Source: Vicinamibacteria bacterium (GTDB lineage: Bacteria > Acidobacteriota > Vicinamibacteria > Marinacidobacterales > SMYC01). Taken from it: a stretch of DNA of 45,764 nucleotides. The notes under the pieces are model-generated. The model was not told the origin of the DNA. It did not search any database and worked only from the letters and a program-made list of their open reading frames with translations. The stretch is taken from NCBI GenBank assembly GCA_035620555.1, contig DASPGQ010000221.1, forward strand, positions 1 to 45,764, given 5' to 3'. The translations under genes were made by a program, and so were the position numbers. Shown here piece by piece: positions 33,558 through 40,244 of this stretch (position 1 is the stretch's first letter; each line of letters starts with the position of its first letter).

Positions 33558-34400
33558 TTAGCTCGAGGCGAGATAGCGCCGAAGCGCATCCAGCCAGCTT
33601 CGCGATGGCTCACCCGTCGTCCGTTCGAAGCGCTCCACGGAAAGGACCGAGTAGCTCGGCCGGCGCGCCAGGCGGCTCAGCTCGCTCGCCTGGACCGGCC
33701 GGATCCTGGGGTTTTCTACTCCAAGCTCCTGTGCCAGCGTCCTTCCGAAGTCGAGCCAGCTCGTTCTCCCTGGGTTTACGTAGTGAAACAGGCCGAGGTG
33801 TCCTCCTTCGACGAGCCGCAACAGGGCTCTCGCGAGCTCACCAGCGCTGGTAGGGGATCCCATCTGGTCCTCGATCAATCGCAGCTCATCTCCCCTCTCC
33901 AGGCGTCCTCGCGCCCAGTCGACGAATCCTTTCCCCGGCCCGTAGAGCCACGCCGTTCGCACGATCACGTGACCCTTAGGGTGGGCCGAGGCAACGCGGC
34001 GTTCCCCTTCGAGCTTCGATCTTCCGTAGCTCGAAAGAGGAGCGGTCACGTCATCCTCCCGGTAGGGCCGGTGTGCCTTTCCATCGAAAACGTAATCGGT
34101 GCTGATGTGGACGACCCCCGCATCCAGCTCCCGGGCCGCCTCGGCCACGTGGGCGGCGCCACCGGCATTCACCTGAAGGGCCCGCTCCGGTTCCCGCTCG
34201 GCGCCGTCGACGTCCGTGTAAGCGGCGCAGTTTATCACGACGGAGGGCGAGAACTCACGAATCGCTCGCCTCACACCGGCCCGATCGGTGATGTCGAGCT
34301 CGGTTCGCGCCAGGCCCGAAACGTCGTGGAACCGCCTGGCCGCCGTCTCCATCACGAGTCTGCCAAGTAGGCCAGAGGCCCCGGTGACGAGGATTCGCAA
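33558..34400 (-). CDS. rmlD: dTDP-4-dehydrorhamnose reductase RmlD
   Basis: A 280-aa reductase. The NAD(P) loop TGASGLLGRLV lies near the N-terminus; VVINCAAYTDVDGAE, ISTDYVFDG, the Tyr-x3-Lys SYGRSKLEGE and RTAWLYGPG are all RmlD signatures. It makes dTDP-L-rhamnose in the last step of the rml pathway; rmlA, B and C are not in the window. The start is the TTG at 34400, four bases after the lptD stop, because LRILVTG matches the family start; the frame is open further upstream but that part runs inside lptD. It is the second gene of the lptD-rmlD-gmd-rmd run. Confidence 0.92.
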   Translation of the reverse strand: MRILVTGASGLLGRLVMETAARRFHDVSGLARTELDITDRAGVRRAIREFSPSVVINCAAYTDVDGAEREPERALQVNAGGAAHVAEAARELDAGVVHISTDYVFDGKAHRPYREDDVTAPLSSYGRSKLEGERRVASAHPKGHVIVRTAWLYGPGKGFVDWARGRLERGDELRLIEDQMGSPTSAGELARALLRLVEGGHLGLFHYVNPGRTSWLDFGRTLAQELGVENPRIRPVQASELSRLARRPSYSVLSVERFERTTGEPSRSWLDALRRYLASS

Positions 34401-34404
34401 GGTT

Positions 34405-36534
34405 TCAGTACACTCTCGACTCTCCCCCGCCGAGCGAAGTACCGAAGCTTCCCACGTTTGCGAGAGTGATGCCGAAGCGGAAGGTGTTCTCGTCTCGTAG
34501 GGAACCAAAATTGAATCGGTTGTACTCGACGAGAAAGCCGCAGCACTGGACGTTGTAGACCGCGCCCGCACGCAGATGCTGGAGCGTTCGGTTCGAGTAG
34601 TCGTAGGCGGAGCCAAAGCTCACCGCAAGCCCCGGCGCGAGATTCACCGAGGTGCCGAGGCGGAAATTGCTGCGGATGACCTCCCGGTCGGGGATGTTGC
34701 GGCGGGTCCAGTTGCCCGAGAGCGAGCCCCAGCGGCCGGAAACGGTCCCGGCAAAGCTGGAGGAACGGACCGCATGGAAATTGAAATCGTAGTCCACGTT
34801 CCAGCTGGCGGTGAGAGCGCGGGACGGCCGGAAGTTCACTCGAGACGTGATGGGCGAGTAGTTGCTCGGGGTGCCGTCCTCGGTGAAGTAAGGCGTCGAG
34901 AACTGACGGTCGTAGAGGGAGGCGTTCGCATCGACGAAGTATCTCTGCGACAACACCCAGGTCAGCATCTCGGTGGGCGTCGATTGCTCCTTCCCGTTCA
35001 CCATCCGCTTGGCAAGAAATCGGTTCACCAGCGAGAAGGCGATCTGGTTCGTTCCCGGGATGTAGTCCTGGCCGTCGAACCGGGGAACCTGGTCGAAGGT
35101 GTCGACGCGCGATCGGTAGCTCCAGAGCATCTGCGGCTCGATCACGTGCTTGAATCGGCTGGCATAACCGTTGCCGGGAGTGTTGAATATCTTGGCAAAT
35201 GTCGGTCCCCGCATGTCGAAGGACGTCTCGTAATACCGACGTTCGATTCCTTCTTCGGGAAGGAATGCGCCCGACGGCGAAAGAGAAGACGTGTAGTAGG
35301 TGTATCGCCCCGTCAGGCTGGTCCGAAACGTCAGAAAACTCAACCCGGTGAACGGGTAGGAGACGACCGGCTGGACGTCGAACCGTTCGTATTCTTGAAG
35401 CTGGTTCCTGTTGGTGCGACCGAGCGAGGATGCCTCCCCGTCGAACGAGAACAGGATGGGCGTTCCCGCGAGCCGGCTCGGTCGGGCCCCGATGGTCACT
35501 CGAGGAAGGATCTCGCGCACGGCAACGTTCTCCCCGAACGACGTGTCGTTTCGATCGAAGAGCACGCGCAGCGTGTACGGGCCCATCGATTTGGATATCG
35601 TCCCCGAGGCCCGCTTGGAGCGCTGCGTGGCTCGGTTGTAGTCCTCTTGGAAACGCTGTTGAAAGTCGAAGCTCGAAAAGTAGTCCACTCTGGCGATCGC
35701 GCGGAAGTCCCCGGGAAGGTTCTGGTTGGCGGCCGCTCTCACCGTGTACTCTTTCTGGTCGTTCGTCGTATCGTCGAGGTAGAAGGTGTCGATCTGGCCG
35801 CGCGAGGCTTCACTCGCCACGTAACGATATTCGGCCGAGCCGCCGTTTCCAATTTGAGAGAAGCGCTCGTAGCTGAACGTCGCGTCCATCGAGCGATTGA
35901 TTGCCCAGAAGAAGCCCTGGGTGAAGAGAAAGCCTTTGATCGACGAGTTCCCAATCTGCGGAAACAAGAAGCCGGTCGATCGGTCTCGCTCGTTGATGGG
36001 GTAGTAGAGAACCGGAGTGTAGAAAACGGGAAGCGATTTCACCTTCAGAAACGCGTTGTGGAGGGCGACGTGGTGGTCGCGTTTGATCGTGGCTTTGCCG
36101 GCGGTGAAATTCCATCGCGGGACGGGTTGGGCGCAGGAGGTGAAGGCTCCGCCTTCGACCACGTAGGTGTCGTCCGACACCTTTTCGATGATGTCTCCAT
36201 AAAAATACAGATCGGCGCCCGCCATTCCGTGGGCGTTGAAGAAGCGGCCGGTCTTGGTCCGGAGATCGGCCTCGAGGCGAGTGGCGATGATCTTCTGATC
36301 TCCCTGCTCGTAGACCACGTTCCCCTCGGCGACAACGCGCATCTCGTCTTCCCAGAACTCGACGCGATCGGCGGTGAGCTGAACATCCTCCGTGCGGATA
36401 TCGACGTAGCCTTCGGCCCGAACGTGGCCCTTGCCGAGCTGCTCCTGAGAGAAGGCTTTGATCGTCGCCTCCTGTTGCCGAGCCTGGAGGCTCGTGGCGA
36501 GCAGAACCAGGAGCGCTGCTCTCCCGATTGGCAT
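34405..36534 (-). CDS. lptD: LPS-assembly protein LptD
   Basis: A 709-aa outer-membrane protein. The signal peptide is MPIGRAALLVLLATSLQA. An OstA/LptA-like beta-jellyroll follows (about 25-135: DVQLTADRVEFWEDEMRVVA, TRLEADLRTKTGRFF), then the LptD barrel (PVFYTPVLYYPINERDRSTG, with many aromatic strand ends). It receives LPS from the periplasmic bridge and inserts it into the outer leaflet with LptE. Its presence shows that the cell is a true LPS-bearing diderm. A TATAAT box (36549-36544) is only nine bases before the ATG and no Shine-Dalgarno is visible. The promoter and first codons are duplicated at 37309-37371. Confidence 0.93.
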   Translation of the reverse strand: MPIGRAALLVLLATSLQARQQEATIKAFSQEQLGKGHVRAEGYVDIRTEDVQLTADRVEFWEDEMRVVAEGNVVYEQGDQKIIATRLEADLRTKTGRFFNAHGMAGADLYFYGDIIEKVSDDTYVVEGGAFTSCAQPVPRWNFTAGKATIKRDHHVALHNAFLKVKSLPVFYTPVLYYPINERDRSTGFLFPQIGNSSIKGFLFTQGFFWAINRSMDATFSYERFSQIGNGGSAEYRYVASEASRGQIDTFYLDDTTNDQKEYTVRAAANQNLPGDFRAIARVDYFSSFDFQQRFQEDYNRATQRSKRASGTISKSMGPYTLRVLFDRNDTSFGENVAVREILPRVTIGARPSRLAGTPILFSFDGEASSLGRTNRNQLQEYERFDVQPVVSYPFTGLSFLTFRTSLTGRYTYYTSSLSPSGAFLPEEGIERRYYETSFDMRGPTFAKIFNTPGNGYASRFKHVIEPQMLWSYRSRVDTFDQVPRFDGQDYIPGTNQIAFSLVNRFLAKRMVNGKEQSTPTEMLTWVLSQRYFVDANASLYDRQFSTPYFTEDGTPSNYSPITSRVNFRPSRALTASWNVDYDFNFHAVRSSSFAGTVSGRWGSLSGNWTRRNIPDREVIRSNFRLGTSVNLAPGLAVSFGSAYDYSNRTLQHLRAGAVYNVQCCGFLVEYNRFNFGSLRDENTFRFGITLANVGSFGTSLGGGESRVY

Positions 36535-36549
36535 CGAGGCCTAATTATA
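36487..36549. repeat. lptD promoter/leader direct repeat, native copy
   Basis: A 63-base segment covering the lptD -10 box and its first codons. It matches 37309-37371 at 59 of 63 positions in the same orientation (first 51 bases: one mismatch). The two copies bracket the HEPN/MNT genes, with an offset of 822 bases. Confidence 0.9.
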
Positions 36550-36591
36550 TACTGGTTGGTCGAAGCGGATTTGTCGGTCCGTGGGCCAGCC

Positions 36592-36951
36592 TCAAGGGTA
36601 GACCCACTTCACCTCTTGCGCCAGACGACGTGCAAAGAGATTCTTTTGAGCTTGCATCCTATCCCACTCGGCCTCGGTGTAGATGAGAAGATCGGCGGGA
36701 ACCGGAAGCTCTTCCAGATTCCAGGTGAGAGCGCGGCGCTCGAAGGGCTCGGTCGAACGGCTGACGATCGCCACCAGGTCCAGATCGCTTCCCACACCCC
36801 AGTCACCGCGGGCGTAGGAGCCAAAGTAGCCGAGACGGCGGAGCTCCGGGTGTGCTATCGCTTCCCGGGCAACCCAGTCCCGCAAGGCTCTTTCCACCAG
36901 GTCGCGGTTAGGCCATACGATTACGCACGAATTCAAGGATCTCACCGGCAT
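36592..36951 (-). CDS. MNT-type nucleotidyltransferase
   Basis: A 119-aa minimal nucleotidyltransferase. The catalytic motif GSYARGDWGVGSDLDLVAIV (about residues 46-65) has the GSxARG and SDxDL signatures with both metal-binding Asp. In HEPN/MNT modules this protein is the antitoxin and silences HEPN, in some cases by adenylylating it. The ATG at 36951 overlaps the HEPN stop by 44 bases; a GTG at 36897 is an alternative that would give about 101 residues. It is followed by lptD. The pair is bracketed by a direct repeat of the lptD leader. Confidence 0.88.
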   Translation of the reverse strand: MPVRSLNSCVIVWPNRDLVERALRDWVAREAIAHPELRRLGYFGSYARGDWGVGSDLDLVAIVSRSTEPFERRALTWNLEELPVPADLLIYTEAEWDRMQAQKNLFARRLAQEVKWVYP

Positions 36952-37306
36952 AGCGGATCGCCTCGCCGCTCTGAATGGGGCCGTAATGCTCGAACGGGGC
37001 TCCCTCGGGATGTCCATTCGGGTAACGACTCGGAACGTAGAAGTTGTCGAGGACTCGCGCTTTCTCCACCAAGTCCTGCGGGACTTCGATGGGGAGCTCT
37101 CGCAGCAGCCGGGCGACAACCTGTCCCCAGGCTTCCTGACCGAGGTGGAGATGGAGCGCTTTGGCCGCTTTCTCGGCGGATTGCTGGGCCGCGAAGCAAG
37201 CCCACTCATGACGTCCGCCGGATTGAGACGCTCTCGAATGCTCAAGGTCCCGTTCGGCTTGAGCGTACCAATCTGGCGCCCGGTTTGTCACGATATTCAC
37301 TCCCAT
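36908..37306 (-). CDS. HEPN-domain protein
   Basis: A 132-aa all-helical protein. APDWYAQAERDLEHSRASQS and HEWACFAAQQSAEKAAKALH (about 10-52) are the HEPN core, followed by LGQEAWGQVVARLLRELP. Many HEPN proteins are RNases and form toxin-antitoxin pairs with MNT partners; the canonical R-x(4-6)-H RNase motif is not obvious here, so toxicity is uncertain. The ATG at 37306 lies inside the end of a truncated copy of the lptD leader peptide. A GTG at 37291 (starting MTNRAPDWYAQ) looks like the family start and is a strong alternative. It overlaps the MNT gene. Confidence 0.87.
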   Translation of the reverse strand: MGVNIVTNRAPDWYAQAERDLEHSRASQSGGRHEWACFAAQQSAEKAAKALHLHLGQEAWGQVVARLLRELPIEVPQDLVEKARVLDNFYVPSRYPNGHPEGAPFEHYGPIQSGEAIRYAGEILEFVRNRMA

Positions 37307-37356
37307 TCGAGGCTCGTGGCGAGCAGAACCAGGAGCGCTGCTCTCCCGATGGGCAT
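37297..37356 (-). pseudogene. Truncated duplicate of the lptD 5' end (19 codons)
   Basis: From an ATG at 37356 the frame reads MPIGRAALLVLLATSLEWE and then TGA. The first 16 residues equal the LptD signal peptide. A TATAAT box (37371-37366) sits nine bases before the ATG, exactly as at lptD. The stop overlaps candidate HEPN starts, so it now acts at most as a leader peptide upstream of HEPN/MNT. Confidence 0.8.
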
Positions 37357-37371
37357 CGATGACAAATTATA
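37309..37371. repeat. lptD promoter/leader direct repeat, second copy
   Basis: This copy of 36487-36549 carries the -10 box and 16 lptD codons. Homology breaks off just past the -10 on one side and at codon 17 on the other. It supplies the HEPN/MNT pair with an lptD-like promoter. Confidence 0.9.
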
Positions 37372-37508
37372 CAACCGGGTCCCCACGTCGGGTGCGAGAG
37401 CGTGCAGCTCTCGCGTGTTACGTGCTCGGGTGTCGTCGAACCTCTGCTCAGGCCCAATCAGCCGCCACGAGGCCATCCGTCGTCTACGACGACACGAATG
37501 GATATTCA

Positions 37509-37537
37509 TTTACTCTGATCATATGTGTATATATAAT
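37509..37537 (+). promoter_or_regulatory. vapBC promoter
   Basis: TTTACT (37509-37514) and a perfect TATAAT (37532-37537) are 17 bases apart. The -10 ends eight bases before the vapB ATG, so the transcript would be nearly leaderless. No Shine-Dalgarno is seen. Confidence 0.75.
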
Positions 37538-37549
37538 AGAGACATATGA
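37519..37549 (+). promoter_or_regulatory. Palindromic operator at vapBC
   Basis: Perfect 8-base inverted arms TCATATGT (37519-37526) and ACATATGA (37542-37549) flank 15 bases that contain the -10 box; the second arm includes the vapB start codon. This is the layout expected for autorepression by a ribbon-helix-helix antitoxin-toxin complex. Confidence 0.65.
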
Positions 37550-37791
37550 AACGCACCACAATCTTCGCCGACGAAGAGGTCTTGAGGGAGCTCAAGGTGA
37601 TCGCGAAGAAGGAGAAATCGAACCTCTCCGTCACCATTAGAAAGGCTCTCGAAGACTACGTGAGCAGGCATCGGCGCGGACGCCCCCTTCCTTCCTTTGT
37701 CGGGGTGGGGCGAAGTGGAAGGAAGGACGTAGCGGAGAGGGCCGAGGAGCTGCTGTGGGAGCGGGATGGCTCCCGACGCGAACGCCGTTGA
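37546..37791 (+). CDS. vapB: Ribbon-helix-helix antitoxin (VapB-like)
   Basis: An 81-aa protein starting MKRTTIFADEEVLRELKVIA, with a beta-strand (RTTIFA) and two helices (EEVLRELKVIAKKE and LSVTIRKALEDYVSRH), the CopG/ribbon-helix-helix DNA-binding fold. The C-terminal part (GRSGRKDVAERAEELLWERD) would wrap the PIN toxin. It probably binds the 37519-37549 palindrome as a dimer and represses its own operon. The stop overlaps the toxin start (TTGA), so the two proteins are translated together. Confidence 0.88.
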   Translation: MKRTTIFADEEVLRELKVIAKKEKSNLSVTIRKALEDYVSRHRRGRPLPSFVGVGRSGRKDVAERAEELLWERDGSRRERR

Positions 37792-38204
37792 ACAACATCC
37801 TGGCCGACACCGGACCGCTCTATGCTCTCGCGGATGAGAGCGACGAATGGCATGTCCGGGTTCGGACGTTTCTCGAAGAGTTCTCACCGAGGCTCGTCGT
37901 CCCCGTTACCGTACTTCCGGAAGTGACTTACCTTCTGAGCAAGTTCCTCGGAAGCTCGGCCGAGATCCAATTCGTCGAGTCCGTCCATCGCGGAGAGCTG
38001 CTCCTGGAAGCTGTGACCCGGGCCGACCTGGCACGCTCGATCGAGGTGATGCGCCGCTATGTGGATGCAGAGCTCGGGTTCGTCGACGCGTCCGTTGTCG
38101 CCGTGGCCGAGCGTCTTCGTCTCACGAACGTCCTGACCGTGGATCGCAAGCACTTCGGGATGGTGCGCCCAAGGCATTGTCGGGCCTTCTCACTCTATCC
38201 CTGA
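37788..38204 (+). CDS. vapC: PIN-domain ribonuclease toxin (VapC-like)
   Basis: A 138-aa PIN-domain protein from a TTG start overlapping the vapB stop. The four acidic residues of the Mg2+ site are visible: D7 in ILADTGPLYAL, E45 in VLPEVTYLL, D100 in LGFVDASVVA and D119 in TVDRKHF. VapC toxins cleave tRNA or rRNA when the antitoxin is degraded. The frame is open upstream to 37755 but those residues overlap vapB. The gene is followed after 45 bases by the radical-SAM gene with its own -10 box. Confidence 0.88.
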   Translation: MNNILADTGPLYALADESDEWHVRVRTFLEEFSPRLVVPVTVLPEVTYLLSKFLGSSAEIQFVESVHRGELLLEAVTRADLARSIEVMRRYVDAELGFVDASVVAVAERLRLTNVLTVDRKHFGMVRPRHCRAFSLYP

Positions 38205-38249
38205 GAGTCCAGGTCTGGAGTGGAGCTCGTCGACTTGTATACTGGGGCC

Positions 38250-39638
38250 ATGCGATCGACTCCGAGGAGCGTCCTGCTCCTGTCGTGCTACGAGCTGGGC
38301 CGGAAACCTCTCGGGCTAGCAGTGCCTCTGGCCTTCTTGAGGCGCAGCGGATTTTCCGCACGTGGCATCGACCTTTCGGTCGACCCCCTGGACGAGGCGG
38401 CGGTCGGAAGGGCCGATTTCGTCGGGATCTCGGTTCCGATGCATACCGCCCTGCGTATCGCGCTTCGGCTTTTGCCTCGGATTCGGGCGCTCAATCCGTC
38501 CTGCCATATCTGCTTCTATGGACTGTACGCGACGCTGAACGCCGAGCTGCTTCTCGCGAAAGGCGCCGACTCGGTCCTGAGCGGGGAGTGCGAGGAGGCT
38601 CTGGTCGAGCGGGTCGCCTCCTCAAGAGATCTGGAGAGTCGACCGCGGCCTTTTCGCGTTCGACTCGACTTTCCCGTGCCGGAGATTGCCCAGCTTCCGC
38701 GCCTCGAGCACTACGTGCACTTGGACCGGGGCGACGGCCACCACGTCCCCGTCGGTGCCATCGAGACCACTCGCGGTTGCCTCCATCTCTGCCGCCATTG
38801 CCCCATCCCGCCGATCTACGAGGGGCGCTTCTTCGTCGTGCCCAGGGAAACGGTCCTTGCCGACATCCGGCAGGCGGTCGGGGAAGGCGCGCGCCACATC
38901 GATTTCGTCGATCCCGATTTCCTGAACGGACCCGGTCATGCCCTCGCCATCGTGCGGGCGATGCATCGGGAGTTTCCCGATCTGACGTTCGATTTCACCG
39001 CGAAGGTCGAGCACCTCGTACGGCACCGTGGCATCCTGAAGGAATTCGGCGATTCCGGATGCCTGTTCATCGTCACTGCGGTCGAATCGCTCAGCGACCA
39101 CGTGCTCGAGGTGCTCGACAAAGGCCACTCACGAGCCGACGTGCTCGAAGTGCTCCATGCCACGCGAAGTGCGGGCATCGGCCTGCGACCGACGTTCGTG
39201 CCTTTCACCCCTTGGACGACCCTCGGCGATCATCGTGAGCTACTGCAATGGATTGCGGAAGAGCGGCTCGTCGACGACGTGGAACCGGTGCAACTGGCTC
39301 TGCGGCTGCTCGTTCCCCCGGGCTCGCTCCTCCTCGGAAGGCCGGCCCTGAGCCCGCATCTCGGAAGCCTCGATCCCGAGGCACTGACTTACCGATGGGA
39401 GCACCCCGACCCGGAGATGGATCGGCTCCAACGAGCGAGCCAGAAGCTCGTGGAGAACGCTCTGGTCGAGGGGTGGCCCCATCGCCAGACTCTGGGCAGT
39501 CTCGCCGAGCTCACGGGCGCCTCGCTTCCTGAGCTCGGAGCACCGCGGGCGACTCCGAGACTGACCGAAGCCTGGTTCTGCTGAGCCGAGCCCACCCGGG
39601 ACCAGTTGGGTCCCATCGAACGTCGGCAGCAGCTATAA
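38250..39638 (+). CDS. Radical-SAM protein with predicted Cys-Sec-Ala-Glu-Pro tail (selenoprotein)
   Basis: A predicted 462-aa protein read through TGA at 39582-39584 as selenocysteine (residue 445) to TAA at 39636-39638. Residues 1-125 resemble a B12-binding-like Rossmann domain (VLLLSCYELGRKPLGLAVPL, DFVGISVPMHTAL, GADSVLSGECEEAL) without the DxHxxG cobalamin motif. The radical-SAM cluster is C177-LHL-C181-RH-C184, then PIPPIYEGRF. Just before and after the TGA the codons read Trp-Phe-Cys-TGA-Ala-Glu-Pro. From memory, databases carry a radical-SAM family named for a CUAEP or CCAEP tail, of unknown function, which fits exactly. Without recoding the protein ends at 39584 (444 aa). A TATACT box lies six bases before the ATG. 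The nfu-like gene starts eight bases after the TAA. Confidence 0.85.
39582..39627 (+). promoter_or_regulatory. SECIS-like hairpin downstream of the recoded TGA
   Basis: The stem GGGACC (39598-39603) pairs perfectly with GGTCCC (39609-39614) around the five-base loop AGTTG, with G at loop position 2. A lower helix GCCGA (39585-39589) / TCGGC (39623-39627) brings the TGA to the base of the structure. The TGA-to-loop distance is 19 bases. These values fall in the published range for bacterial SECIS elements as I recall it. Confidence 0.65.
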
Positions 39639-39645
39639 TCGAGGC

Positions 39646-40236
39646 ATGAATACGATCCGTATCACTGCCGAACCCAAGGACGCCAATCACTGCCGCTTCG
39701 TCGTGGACCGTCCCGTCTACCCGGACGGCTCGGTTTTCTTCGGCACGGCCGAGACCGCATCGGGCTCACCTCTGGCCGAGAAGCTCTTCACTATCGACGG
39801 CGTCCAGTCCGTCCTCATTCAGGACGATATCGTGACCGTGGCGGCCGCCACCGGCGGAAACTGGGCACCGATCGCGAAGCAGATCGGCGCCACGATCCGG
39901 GAGGTGCTGACGAGCGGGATAAACCCCGTTTCCGACGACGTCCTCGATTCGATTCCCGATCCCGAGACGATCAAAAAGAAAGTCCAGAACATTCTGGACC
40001 GGGAGATCAACCCGGCAGTGGCAGCTCACGGAGGTTGGATCGAGCTCATCGACGTTCAGAAGAACGAAGTCTTCATCCGCATGGGTGGTGGCTGCGTCGG
40101 CTGCGGCATGGCGGACGTCACCCTCAAGCAGGGCGTCGAGCGCACGATCCGCGAGGCGATCCCGCAGGTGGGCGCCATCATGGACACGACCGATCACGCC
40201 TCGGGACGAAACCCCTACTACAGCCCGGCCAAGTAA
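39646..40236 (+). CDS. Nfu-type Fe-S cluster scaffold/carrier protein
   Basis: A 196-aa protein with an Nfu N-terminal domain (about 1-95: PVYPDGSVFFGTAETASGSP, LFTIDGVQSVLIQDDIVTV) and a C-terminal NifU domain (about 105-185: INPAVAAHGGWIELIDV, then MGGGCVGCGMADVTLKQGVE), with cluster-binding C150 and C153. It carries an Fe-S cluster to target enzymes. It starts only eight bases after the TAA of the radical-SAM gene, so it may supply clusters to that enzyme. A TATAAT box six bases before the ATG could also give a separate leaderless transcript. It converges with the ATP-grasp gene eight bases away. Confidence 0.92.
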   Translation: MNTIRITAEPKDANHCRFVVDRPVYPDGSVFFGTAETASGSPLAEKLFTIDGVQSVLIQDDIVTVAAATGGNWAPIAKQIGATIREVLTSGINPVSDDVLDSIPDPETIKKKVQNILDREINPAVAAHGGWIELIDVQKNEVFIRMGGGCVGCGMADVTLKQGVERTIREAIPQVGAIMDTTDHASGRNPYYSPAK

Positions 40237-40244
40237 GCGGATTC

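Noticed and set aside
34576-37362. A 928-codon open frame on the plus strand
   Set aside because: It lies antisense to lptD and the HEPN/MNT genes, is rich in Arg, Gly and Val, and has no domain; it is the mirror of GC-rich coding on the minus strand.
38250-38625. Cobalamin-binding function of the N-terminal domain of the radical-SAM protein
   Set aside because: The fold looks B12-binding-like but the DxHxxG motif is absent, so cobalamin binding is not claimed.
39579-39584. A simple stop codon ending the radical-SAM gene at 39584
   Set aside because: The codons after the TGA give the AEP tail signature and a SECIS-like hairpin follows; chance occurrence of all three is unlikely, though a plain stop remains possible without genome evidence for Sec machinery.
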